From contig JAEUNN010000342.1 in assembly GCA_016791085.1 (NCBI GenBank), positions 1 to 6,387 of the forward strand: a stretch of DNA of 6,387 nt, given 5' to 3'. This document shows, in pieces, positions 1 to 4,995 of the stretch. The notes under the pieces were generated by a model. That model saw only the letters and a list, made by a program, of their open reading frames with translations. It was not told the DNA's origin and searched no databases. The translations under genes and the position numbers were made by a program. Origin of the DNA: Rhodocyclaceae bacterium (GTDB lineage: Bacteria; Pseudomonadota; Gammaproteobacteria; Burkholderiales; Rhodocyclaceae). Within the stretch, counting starts at the first letter, position 1; the number at the start of each line of letters is the position of its first letter.

Positions 1-445
1 GGTTGCGGAACGGGCGCAATTCCGGATTGGCTTCTATCATGGCCTCGATGCTGCTTTTCAGCTCGTTCAGGCGCACCCGTTCGCGCCGCTCGGCATCTTC
101 GCGCTGTCCGGCCAGATTGACGGATTTGCGCTTGGATTCGACATCGCCGGCTTTTACCTGGCCGGAGGAGCGCGTCAGGTCCTTGCCGCCGCCCTTGATG
201 ACGCTGGACGAATCGCCCGAACCCGAACCGCCGGCCATGGCCACCTTGAGCGGGGACTGGAAAAATTCCGCGATGCCCTGCAGGTCGCCCTGCGCCGTCG
301 AGCCCAGCAGCCACATCAGCAGGAAAAACGCCATCATCGCGGTAACGAAATCGGCATAGGCGATTTTCCAGGCGCCGCCGTGGTGACCGCCGCCGCCCTT
401 CTTGATCTTCTTGACTACGATAGGTTGCTGGATATCGTCAGCCAT
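1..445 (-). CDS. motB: Flagellar motor stator protein MotB, N-terminal part (cut by left window edge)
   Basis: MotB pairs with MotA to form the proton-driven stator in the inner membrane and anchors it to peptidoglycan. The first 148 residues are visible; the C-terminal OmpA-like peptidoglycan-binding domain lies beyond the left edge. A basic, Gly/His-rich cytoplasmic tail (about 1-25) is followed by WKIAYADFVTAMMAFFLLMW, the single transmembrane helix. Its Asp32 matches the essential proton-carrying Asp32 of E. coli MotB. Residues about 51-68 are the expected plug region. A Gly/Ser-rich stretch (70-90) and a charged Arg/Glu-rich linker (100-135) follow. The start is the ATG at 443-445, fixed by family alignment; no good Shine-Dalgarno sits at normal distance (a GGAG lies 15 nt upstream). 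The start is 48 nt downstream of the motA stop, so the two are surely cotranscribed. Family identity is very secure. Confidence 0.97.
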   Translation of the reverse strand, partial: MADDIQQPIVVKKIKKGGGGHHGGAWKIAYADFVTAMMAFFLLMWLLGSTAQGDLQGIAEFFQSPLKVAMAGGSGSGDSSSVIKGGGKDLTRSSGQVKAGDVESKRKSVNLAGQREDAERRERVRLNELKSSIEAMIEANPELRPFRN

Positions 446-493
446 GGTGCGTAGGCGGCGCTCCGCGGTTTACGTGGGAGGAGCGCGACAGCT

Positions 494-1351
494 TCATTTC
501 TTGCGGTTCTTGATCTCGTCCTCGAGCTCCTTGAACCCGGGGCGATCGGAGGCATACAGCACCTTGCGGCCGAATTCCACGGCCACCTGCGGCGCATAGC
601 CGTTCATGCTGGCGAGCAGCACGGCTTTCATGCACAGGTACATTTTGCTTTCTTCTTCGAGCTTGCCTTCGAGCACGGTTGCCAGCGGACCGACGAAGCC
701 GTAGGAAAGCAAAATGCCCAGGAAGGTGCCAACCAGGGCCGCGGCGATGAGCTTGCCCAGTTCGGCCGGCGGCAGGCCCACGGATTCCATGGTGTGCACC
801 ACACCCATGACCGCCGCCACGATGCCGAATGCCGGCAGCGAATCGGCCGCGCGCGCAACCGCATGCGCCGGGGTGTGGCCTTCCTGGTGGTGCGCCTCGA
901 TTTCGGCGTCCATGAGGCTTTCGATTTCGAACGCATTGAGGTTGCCGCCCACCATCATGCGCAAGTAGTCGCACAGAAATTCCATGGCGTGGTGGTCGGC
1001 GGCCAGCGTGGGGTATTTGGAAAATATCGGGCTGGCCTCGGGGTTCTCGATGTCGCCCTCGATGGACATGAGGCCTTCCTTGCGCACCTTGGACAGGATT
1101 TCGTACAGCATCGCCAGGAGGTCGATATACAGCGCCTTGGAAAATTTCGTGCCCTTGAACACCGAAGGCAGCGCAGCGAAAGTCTGTTTCACGGCTTTCG
1201 GGCTGTTGGCGACGAAAAAGGCGCCCAGCGTGGCGCCGCCTATGGACAGCAGCTCGGTGGGCTGAATCAGCGAATGGACGTGACCGCCGGCCAGGATGAA
1301 TCCGCCCAGGCAGGCGCCGACGATAACTACATAACCGATGATGACGAACAT
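494..1351 (-). CDS. motA: Flagellar motor stator protein MotA
   Basis: MotA is the four-helix inner-membrane stator subunit that, with MotB, conducts protons and pushes on rotor protein FliG. The protein has 285 residues (E. coli MotA has 295). It starts MFVIIGYVVIVGACLGGFIL (helix 1), has helix 2 around 32-50, a cytoplasmic loop, then helices 3 and 4 around 170-190 and 200-222. Key residues fall at the E. coli numbers: Arg90 and Glu98 in the FliG-contacting loop, Pro173 and Pro222 at the channel. The tail ends in a charged stretch (KELEDEIKNRKK). The ATG at 1349-1351 is chosen because the family begins right at helix 1. It lacks a purine-rich Shine-Dalgarno (the upstream bases are GGGCCTCCCGC). 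A sigma-28 promoter lies 36-62 nt upstream, so motAB is expected to be a FliA-dependent class III operon. Confidence 0.98.
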   Translation of the reverse strand: MFVIIGYVVIVGACLGGFILAGGHVHSLIQPTELLSIGGATLGAFFVANSPKAVKQTFAALPSVFKGTKFSKALYIDLLAMLYEILSKVRKEGLMSIEGDIENPEASPIFSKYPTLAADHHAMEFLCDYLRMMVGGNLNAFEIESLMDAEIEAHHQEGHTPAHAVARAADSLPAFGIVAAVMGVVHTMESVGLPPAELGKLIAAALVGTFLGILLSYGFVGPLATVLEGKLEEESKMYLCMKAVLLASMNGYAPQVAVEFGRKVLYASDRPGFKELEDEIKNRKK

Positions 1352-1541
1352 GCGGGAGGCCCGTGTCTGAATCGCGTGCGCCTGAAGTATCGACGCCTAC
1401 CGGCAAAACTTGAGGCAACCACAAGGCACGCGGCACCCGGCACGCATGGGGCAGGACGGCACCGGTCGCAGGGGCGGCGCGGCCGGGATTTCGCGCCGCG
1501 CATCGCTTTGCGCGGCGTAGCGCCGTGCCGTCGCAACACAG
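1352..1541. other. Intergenic region between the flhC terminator and motA
   Basis: Besides the sigma-28 promoter, this 190-bp stretch holds no credible gene. Three near-identical 7-mers in tandem (GGCACGC, GGCACCC, GGCACGC at 1425-1445) lie 11 bp upstream of the -35 element. A GC-rich inverted repeat, CGCCGCGC (1494-1501) and GCGCGGCG (1510-1517) with an 8-nt loop, lies downstream of the flhC terminator on the transcribed strand. A smaller one, CGGCG-TAG-CGCCG, is at 1513-1525. Their roles are unknown; they may simply add structure behind the terminator. Confidence 0.5.
1387..1413 (-). promoter_or_regulatory. Sigma-28 (FliA) promoter of motAB
   Basis: Read on the minus strand, the -35 element is TCAAGTTT (1413-1406), followed by an 11-nt spacer and a -10 element GTCGATAC (1394-1387). 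The enteric FliA consensus, from general knowledge, is TAAAGTTT-N11-GCCGATAA: the match is 7/8 and 6/8 with exact spacing. Transcription would start near 1380, giving a leader of roughly 30 nt before the motA ATG. Position downstream of the flhC terminator and just ahead of a known class III gene strongly supports the call. Confidence 0.85.
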
Positions 1542-1571
1542 AAAAAAAAAGCCACTGCCTTGGCAGTGGCT
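1542..1571 (-). terminator. Rho-independent terminator of the flhDC operon
   Basis: On the minus strand, two perfectly complementary 10-nt arms (AGCCACTGCC at 1571-1562 and its reverse complement at 1559-1550) are separated by AA and run directly into a tract of nine T (1550-1542, the first shared with the stem end). This is a textbook intrinsic terminator 76 nt beyond the flhC stop codon. It works only in the flhC direction, because the other side (TAAACTCACC) has no T tract. It separates flhDC transcription from motAB, which has its own promoter. Confidence 0.95.
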
Positions 1572-1578
1572 AAACTCA

Positions 1579-1595
1579 CCTTGCTTTGCGCAAGG
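1579..1595 (-). other. Small hairpin in the flhC 3' untranslated region
   Basis: CCTTGC (1579-1584) and GCAAGG (1590-1595) form a 6-bp stem with a 5-nt loop, 8 nt upstream of the main terminator in transcription order. With the terminator it would give the flhDC transcript a double-hairpin 3' end. No T tract follows, so it is not a terminator alone. Confidence 0.4.
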
Positions 1596-1646
1596 CGGGG
1601 GTCATCGTCGTCGCACCCGGCCTGACGAAGGGCCCGGTGCGTGCAT

Positions 1647-2195
1647 TCAGGCAGACGGCGCGGCGTGTGCGTTTTCCTTGGCGCGCTTGGTTTTGCCGGC
1701 GCGCGCCGGCACGTTGCAAAGTCCGCATACGTAGTGCCGCACCGGATCGTAAGCATGTGCCACATAGCGGCCGCCGCAGCGCGTGCAGGCGGCCAGTTGC
1801 AGCAGCTTGGCGTCGAAAAAGCGCACCAGGGTCCACGCCCGCGTCAGCGTCAGTACTTCTTCGAGTTCGTTGCGTTCCACGTGTTCCCGGTACATGCGGA
1901 AGGCCTTGATGATCGCTTCGAGCTCGCTCGATTCGGCATTGCTGCGCAAAAAGCTGTAGAAGGACATGAACAGCGAGGCATGGATGTTCGGCTGCCAGCT
2001 CATGAACCAGTCGGTCGAAAACGGCAGCATGCCCTTGGGCGGCGACACGCCCTTGACTTCCTTGTACAGCTTGAGGAGGCGTTCGCGCGACACATGCGTT
2101 TCCGCTTCCAGCATTTGCAGCCGGGCACCCAACTCTATCATTTCAACGGCGAGCTGGATTTCCCTGGCTTCCGTCAGCACGCTCTTGTTGCGCAT
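1647..2195 (-). CDS. flhC: Flagellar master transcriptional regulator FlhC
   Basis: FlhC is the DNA-binding, zinc-containing partner of FlhD; together they form the FlhD4C2 activator of class II flagellar genes with sigma-70. The 182-residue product (E. coli about 192) carries the family core: EAREIQLAVEMIELGARLQML near the N-terminus, SPPKGMLPFSTDWFMSW at 51-67, and LTRAWTLVRF at 117-126. The zinc ligands are Cys137, Cys140, Cys157 and Cys160, at the same positions as in E. coli. A Lys/Arg-rich tail (168-174) follows. The start is the ATG at 2193-2195, 32 nt after the flhD stop, preceded by a G-rich but poor ribosome site (ACGGACGGGGCGGG). It is cotranscribed with flhD and ends in a strong terminator at 1571-1542. 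Identification is secure. Confidence 0.98.
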   Translation of the reverse strand: MRNKSVLTEAREIQLAVEMIELGARLQMLEAETHVSRERLLKLYKEVKGVSPPKGMLPFSTDWFMSWQPNIHASLFMSFYSFLRSNAESSELEAIIKAFRMYREHVERNELEEVLTLTRAWTLVRFFDAKLLQLAACTRCGGRYVAHAYDPVRHYVCGLCNVPARAGKTKRAKENAHAAPSA

Positions 2196-2227
2196 TTGCC
2201 CGCCCCGTCCGTTGGTTGTAGGTTGCG

Positions 2228-2545
2228 TCAGGCCAAAGTTTCCAGCGGCTTGGACGCGGCAATGATGGTGGCGTGGAGGCGCCCGACGCCATTGCCGTGC
2301 TCATGGTTGGACAGCAGGCCCACCAGCACGCGGTCGTCGAAGCGGAAGCGCGCGAGCAGCAGGTCCGCGCCGGCCATGCGGAGCAACTGGCTGGGGGTAA
2401 GGTTTTCGATCAGTTGCGCCACGTCGGCGCTGATACCCAGACGGAACATCGCGGCAGCACGGTCCTCGCGCAGCATGTGCTGGGCAAGCATGAGGTAGGA
2501 AAGGTTGAGTTCCTTGATCTCGTTGTGGATGTCAGCGCTGGCCAT
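2228..2545 (-). CDS. flhD: Flagellar master transcriptional regulator FlhD
   Basis: FlhD is the helical dimeric partner of FlhC in the FlhD4C2 activator at the top of the flagellar cascade. The 105-residue product (E. coli 116-119) matches the family throughout: EIKELNLSYLMLAQHML (9-25), AAMFRLGI (31-38) and ARFRFDD (65-71). Numbering runs in register with E. coli FlhD, but position 65, the cysteine that forms the inter-subunit disulfide in the E. coli crystal structure, is alanine, and the protein has no cysteine at all. The C-terminus is also shorter. The ATG at 2543-2545 is supported by a GGAGA five nt upstream. The gene heads the flhDC operon and has a 215-bp upstream region with a sigma-28-like site and a perfect inverted repeat. 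Confidence 0.98.
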   Translation of the reverse strand: MASADIHNEIKELNLSYLMLAQHMLREDRAAAMFRLGISADVAQLIENLTPSQLLRMAGADLLLARFRFDDRVLVGLLSNHEHGNGVGRLHATIIAASKPLETLA

Positions 2546-2550
2546 GATGT

Positions 2551-2555
2551 TCTCC
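2551..2555 (-). promoter_or_regulatory. Ribosome binding site of flhD
   Basis: GGAGA in the context AAACGGAGAACATC-ATG, five nt before the start codon. It is the clearest Shine-Dalgarno in this cluster and fixes the flhD start. The GGA core preceded by A/C also resembles a CsrA target, but only loosely. Confidence 0.75.
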
Positions 2556-2565
2556 GTTTGGTCAT

Positions 2566-2585
2566 CGCAGCCTAGATCGGCTGCG
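2566..2585 (-). promoter_or_regulatory. Hairpin in the flhD leader, just ahead of the ribosome binding site
   Basis: CGCAGCC (2566-2572) and GGCTGCG (2579-2585) form a perfect 7-bp stem with a 6-nt loop, ending 10 nt upstream of the flhD Shine-Dalgarno. No T tract follows, so it is not a terminator. It could shape access to the ribosome site or be a protein-binding dyad in DNA. Function is inferred only from position. Confidence 0.4.
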
Positions 2586-2670
2586 TCATGGTTGTATTCT
2601 GGGCGAACGCCGCGCCGGCCGAAATCAGGCGAACTCGGTAAATCTTGTAATCACGCGCGCCCTGGGGCGT

Positions 2671-2687
2671 GTAGGAAGAATTCCTAC
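2671..2687. promoter_or_regulatory. Perfect inverted repeat upstream of flhD (putative operator)
   Basis: GTAGGAA-GAA-TTCCTAC, 7-bp arms around a 3-bp centre, 126 bp upstream of the flhD start codon and about 28 bp downstream of the sigma-28-like -10 element. It is the only AT-balanced dyad in a GC-rich stretch. The half-site resembles those of NarL/FixJ-family response regulators that control flhDC elsewhere: the RcsAB box (TAAGAATATTCCTA) in enterics and the BvgA heptad (TTTCCTA) in Bordetella. The comparison is from memory and the regulator here is unknown. Confidence 0.5.
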
Positions 2688-2714
2688 TTCGCCGTCGAAA
2701 CGGCCGACAGCCGA

Positions 2715-2741
2715 TTTACGGCCATCCGCGCAAAAGCTTGA
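2715..2741 (-). promoter_or_regulatory. Sigma-28-like promoter upstream of flhD (weaker match)
   Basis: On the minus strand TCAAGCTT (2741-2734), an 11-nt spacer, then GCCGTAAA (2722-2715). Against TAAAGTTT-N11-GCCGATAA this scores 6/8 and 6/8 with exact spacing, and the -35 shares its TCAAG core with the motA promoter. A start near 2708 would give flhD a leader of about 165 nt. The -10 element has the AT dinucleotide inverted, so activity is uncertain. No convincing sigma-70 promoter was found in the rest of the region. Confidence 0.45.
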
Positions 2742-2760
2742 GGGGGATTTCCGCAGCCGT

Positions 2761-4707
2761 TCAGTTCGGCTTTTTCTGCACGCATTCGACGCGATTGCGA
2801 CCGCGCTGTTTGGCCACATAGACCGCCTGGTCGGCGCGTTTGATGAGCGCGTCGTAATCGGGCATGTCGGCCTCGCGCACCGCCACGCCTACGCTGATGC
2901 TGCCCTTGAGCTGCAGCATGCCGGCCATGATGGGCATGGTTTCGACTGCACGCCGCACGCGCTCGCCGCAGGCCAGTGCTTGTTCCAGCCCGGTGTCGGG
3001 GCAAATCACCAGAAATTCGTCGCCACCGGTACGGCATACCACGTCCTGCGCCCGCAGCCCGCGCTTGAGTGCCTGCGCGGCCTGGCGCAGCACGGCATCG
3101 CCCACGTCGTGGCCATAGGTGTCGTTGATCTGTTTGAAGCCGTCCAGATCTATCATCATGCAGCACAGCGGGCGCTGGCTGCGCGTGGTGGCCGCCCATT
3201 CCTGGCTGATGCGGTCCATGGCGTAGCGGCGGTTGGGAAAGCCGGTCAGCGCGTCGGTCAGCGCGACTTCCTGCAGGCGCCGGTTGGTAACCGCCAGTTC
3301 GGCCGCAAAATGGCGGATTTCCTCGCGGTCGCGTTCGATTTCCTGCTGCATGCGTATCACCCGCTGGCCGGCACGTATGCGCGCCGCCAGCACACGCGGC
3401 TTGAACGGCTTGGCGATGAAATCGTCAACACCGGCTTCGAACGCTTCGACCAGTCTGTCGTCGTCTTCCAGGCTGGTCAGGATGATGATGTAGATGCTGC
3501 GCCCGACACGGGTTTCGCGCAGCGCGCGGGTAAGCTCTATGCCGTCCATGGCGGGCATGAGCCAATCTATGATCATGAGCTGGGGCTGGATTTCCAGCGC
3601 GATTTCCAGCCCGGCGCGGCCATCCGGCGCAAGTTGCACTTCGTGGCCGGCTTTTTCCAGCACGGCCTTGAGCGTCGCGCGCAGGGTGGGATCGTCATCG
3701 ACCACCACGATGCGCAGCGGGTTGCGATCATTGCGTCCGACCGCAACGTCGGCCGGCAGCGCGATCTGTTCGGCGGCAAGCTGTGCGCGTTGCACCAGGC
3801 TGTCGAATGCCGGCATGCTCTGCGTGCGCAAGGCGAGCATTTTCGACCACTCGTTCCAGTCCGCCACGACTTTGTCGGCAATGGTGACCAGCGCTTCGTG
3901 CTCCACGCCCAGGCGCGTGCCCAGTTCCAGCGCGCGCTGCATGAGCGCGTCGCGCTGGGGTTCGCTGCCCATGCAGATCGCAGCCAGCTGGCGTGCCAGC
4001 GCCAGCGACAGGGTGAGCTGGAATTGCCGTGTTCCTTCCGGAAAGCCGGCCCGTTCGGGCAATTCGTGGTGCAGCACGGAATCGGTGAATACGCGCGGTA
4101 TGCCCCAGTCTCCCAGCATGGCGGCGGACAGTTCCGGCCCGGTTACCCCGAAGCGGCGCTGCTCAATGCTGGCGCGATCGGCTCCGTGGTCGGCGCGGTA
4201 ATCGCGCAGGGCGCGCGAATATTCGTCGGGATACAGGGTGGCCAGGGCCAGTTCGCCGATGCGCGCCAGCAGTCCCACGCAAAACGTTTCTTCGACCCCG
4301 GCTGCGCGCACGCGCACGGCAAGCGCCTGCATGGCGATTGCGCAAACGATGGAGCCGGACCAGTGGGCTTCGTAATCGAATTCCGCGCACTTGCCCTGAC
4401 CGTAATGCGACAGCAGCGAAAACCCGAGCGCCAGATTGCGCACCGCCGGCACGCCCAGCACGATGAGCGCATCCTGCACCGAGGCCACCGGGCGCCGGCT
4501 GTGCTGCACCAGGCCATTGGCTGCGCGCACGAGTCGGGCCACGAATGCCGGATCGGACTTGATCACGCGCGCCAGTTCGCCCGTTGAAATGTCGTCGCGC
4601 TGGGTCAGGCGGATGATGGAAAGTGCCACGCCTTTCGGCGAAGGCAACTCGCCCGTTGCTTTGAGCTGTTCGAATTTGCTGATATCGATCGGACTCATGA
4701 CCGGCAT
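2761..4707 (-). CDS. HDOD-REC-GGDEF protein, predicted response-regulator diguanylate cyclase
   Basis: Predicted to make c-di-GMP from two GTP under control of phosphorylation. The protein has 648 residues and no obvious signal or membrane segment, so it is cytoplasmic. An HDOD domain (about 8-285) has typical ARVIKSDPAFVARLVRAAN; the HD position reads Ala148-Arg149, as expected for HDOD rather than a phosphodiesterase. A receiver domain (332-450) is complete: Asp337/Asp338, phospho-acceptor Asp381, Thr411, Lys433. A charged helical linker (450-480) leads to a GGDEF domain (481-644) with DALTGFPNRR, the IDLDGFKQINDTYGH segment, an intact GGDEF motif at 561-565 and an RAQD inhibitory site (552-555). 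All predicted cyclase residues look intact, so activity and product inhibition are likely. The start is the ATG at 4705-4707 with AAAGAGA upstream; the second ATG (4696-4698) lacks one. It is driven by a near-consensus sigma-28 promoter and ends 215 bp before flhD. I know no gene symbol for it. Confidence 0.93.
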   Translation of the reverse strand: MPVMSPIDISKFEQLKATGELPSPKGVALSIIRLTQRDDISTGELARVIKSDPAFVARLVRAANGLVQHSRRPVASVQDALIVLGVPAVRNLALGFSLLSHYGQGKCAEFDYEAHWSGSIVCAIAMQALAVRVRAAGVEETFCVGLLARIGELALATLYPDEYSRALRDYRADHGADRASIEQRRFGVTGPELSAAMLGDWGIPRVFTDSVLHHELPERAGFPEGTRQFQLTLSLALARQLAAICMGSEPQRDALMQRALELGTRLGVEHEALVTIADKVVADWNEWSKMLALRTQSMPAFDSLVQRAQLAAEQIALPADVAVGRNDRNPLRIVVVDDDPTLRATLKAVLEKAGHEVQLAPDGRAGLEIALEIQPQLMIIDWLMPAMDGIELTRALRETRVGRSIYIIILTSLEDDDRLVEAFEAGVDDFIAKPFKPRVLAARIRAGQRVIRMQQEIERDREEIRHFAAELAVTNRRLQEVALTDALTGFPNRRYAMDRISQEWAATTRSQRPLCCMMIDLDGFKQINDTYGHDVGDAVLRQAAQALKRGLRAQDVVCRTGGDEFLVICPDTGLEQALACGERVRRAVETMPIMAGMLQLKGSISVGVAVREADMPDYDALIKRADQAVYVAKQRGRNRVECVQKKPN

Positions 4708-4767
4708 TGAATCTCTTTCTCGTCGTGGTTCTCGACCACCAGGTACGGCAAGGTCGTGCTATTTCGC

Positions 4768-4794
4768 TTATCGGCGTTGCACCAGCAAGCTTTA
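4768..4794 (-). promoter_or_regulatory. Near-consensus sigma-28 (FliA) promoter of the HDOD-REC-GGDEF gene
   Basis: On the minus strand TAAAGCTT (4794-4787), an 11-nt spacer, and GCCGATAA (4775-4768). Against TAAAGTTT-N11-GCCGATAA it has a single mismatch in 16 positions and the exact spacing. It is the best of the three sigma-28 sites in the window. Transcription would begin around 4761, giving a leader of about 55 nt to the ATG. It marks the cyclase as a probable class III flagellar gene. Confidence 0.88.
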
Positions 4795-4880
4795 GCGGTC
4801 CGGCGCCGGCGCGCCGGCCGGCAGGTGAAAATGCGAATCTTGTGCTTGCTGGCAGTTTAACAGACGGCCGCCGGCGACAG

Positions 4881-4909
4881 GCCTTGCCGCCGCACCGGTG
4901 TGGCAAGGC
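4881..4909. repeat. Inverted repeat in the divergent promoter region
   Basis: GCCTTGCC (4881-4888) and GGCAAGGC (4902-4909) are perfect 8-bp arms around 13 bp that contain the small palindrome CACCGGTG (4893-4900). No T tract is present on either side and it lies between divergent genes, so it is not a terminator. An operator for the Nudix gene or a chance GC-rich dyad are both possible. Confidence 0.35.
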
Positions 4910-4937
4910 ACACAGCAGCGGACGGCGATGCCGGCGG

Positions 4938-4943
4938 TACAAT
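4938..4943 (+). promoter_or_regulatory. Possible -10 element of the Nudix gene
   Basis: TACAAT matches the sigma-70 -10 consensus TATAAT at 5/6 and lies 52 bp before the Nudix ATG, a sensible leader length. No recognisable -35 hexamer sits 16-18 bp upstream, so the call is tentative. Confidence 0.35.
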
Positions 4944-4995
4944 GCGGCGTTCCGCGGTTTTCGACTCCGGGCGGGCAGACCCCGCCACGCGCACC

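Larger units (their letters stand above)
4708..4995. other. Divergent intergenic region between the cyclase and Nudix genes
   Basis: This 288-bp region carries the sigma-28 promoter for the cyclase gene and presumably the Nudix promoter. It also has a perfect 14-bp GC palindrome (4805-4818, two GCCGGCG-type halves), a 9-bp inverted pair CCAGCAAGC (4782-4790) and GCTTGCTGG (4844-4852) spaced 53 bp apart, and a longer dyad at 4881-4909. No coding sequence in it looks real: an in-frame upstream extension of the Nudix gene exists but has no family similarity. Confidence 0.5.

Noticed and set aside
458..486. 7-bp inverted repeat GCGCTCC / GGAGCGC in the motA-motB gap
   Set aside because: Short stem with a 15-nt loop in GC-rich DNA; the GGAG in it is 15 nt from the motB start, too far to be a confident ribosome site, so I do not call it a switch.
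438..1436. A 332-codon minus-strand frame overlapping motA in another frame
   Set aside because: MotA in the other frame has every family residue in register; this frame is Arg/Gly/His-rich with no recognisable motif.
794..1573. A 259-codon plus-strand frame opposite motA
   Set aside because: Antisense shadow of motA that also runs through the flhC terminator.
1641..2498. A 285-codon plus-strand frame opposite flhC and flhD
   Set aside because: It runs antisense across two secure genes and their intergenic gap, and its composition looks like a frame shadow.
2755..2776. AGCCG-N7-CGGCT followed by TTTTT on the plus strand, at the end of the cyclase gene
   Set aside because: The T tract faces the plus strand, where no gene would be terminated. 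On the minus strand it has no T tract, so it is not a terminator for the cyclase gene.
2980..4587. A 535-codon open frame on the plus strand opposite the HDOD-REC-GGDEF gene
   Set aside because: It is antisense to a gene with three clear domains, its product is His/Gln/Arg-rich low-complexity sequence without any motif, and long antisense frames are expected in high-GC DNA.
4782..4852. 9-bp inverted pair CCAGCAAGC / GCTTGCTGG spaced 53 bp apart
   Set aside because: A 9-bp pair within about 300 bp of GC-biased DNA is not far from chance, and one arm overlaps the sigma-28 promoter spacer; no mechanism is evident.
4900..4995. Upstream in-frame extension of the Nudix gene from ATGs at 4900 or 4942
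   Set aside because: The added residues match nothing in the family, and the zinc ribbon begins immediately after the ATG at 4996. The ATG at 4942 also overlaps the possible -10 element.
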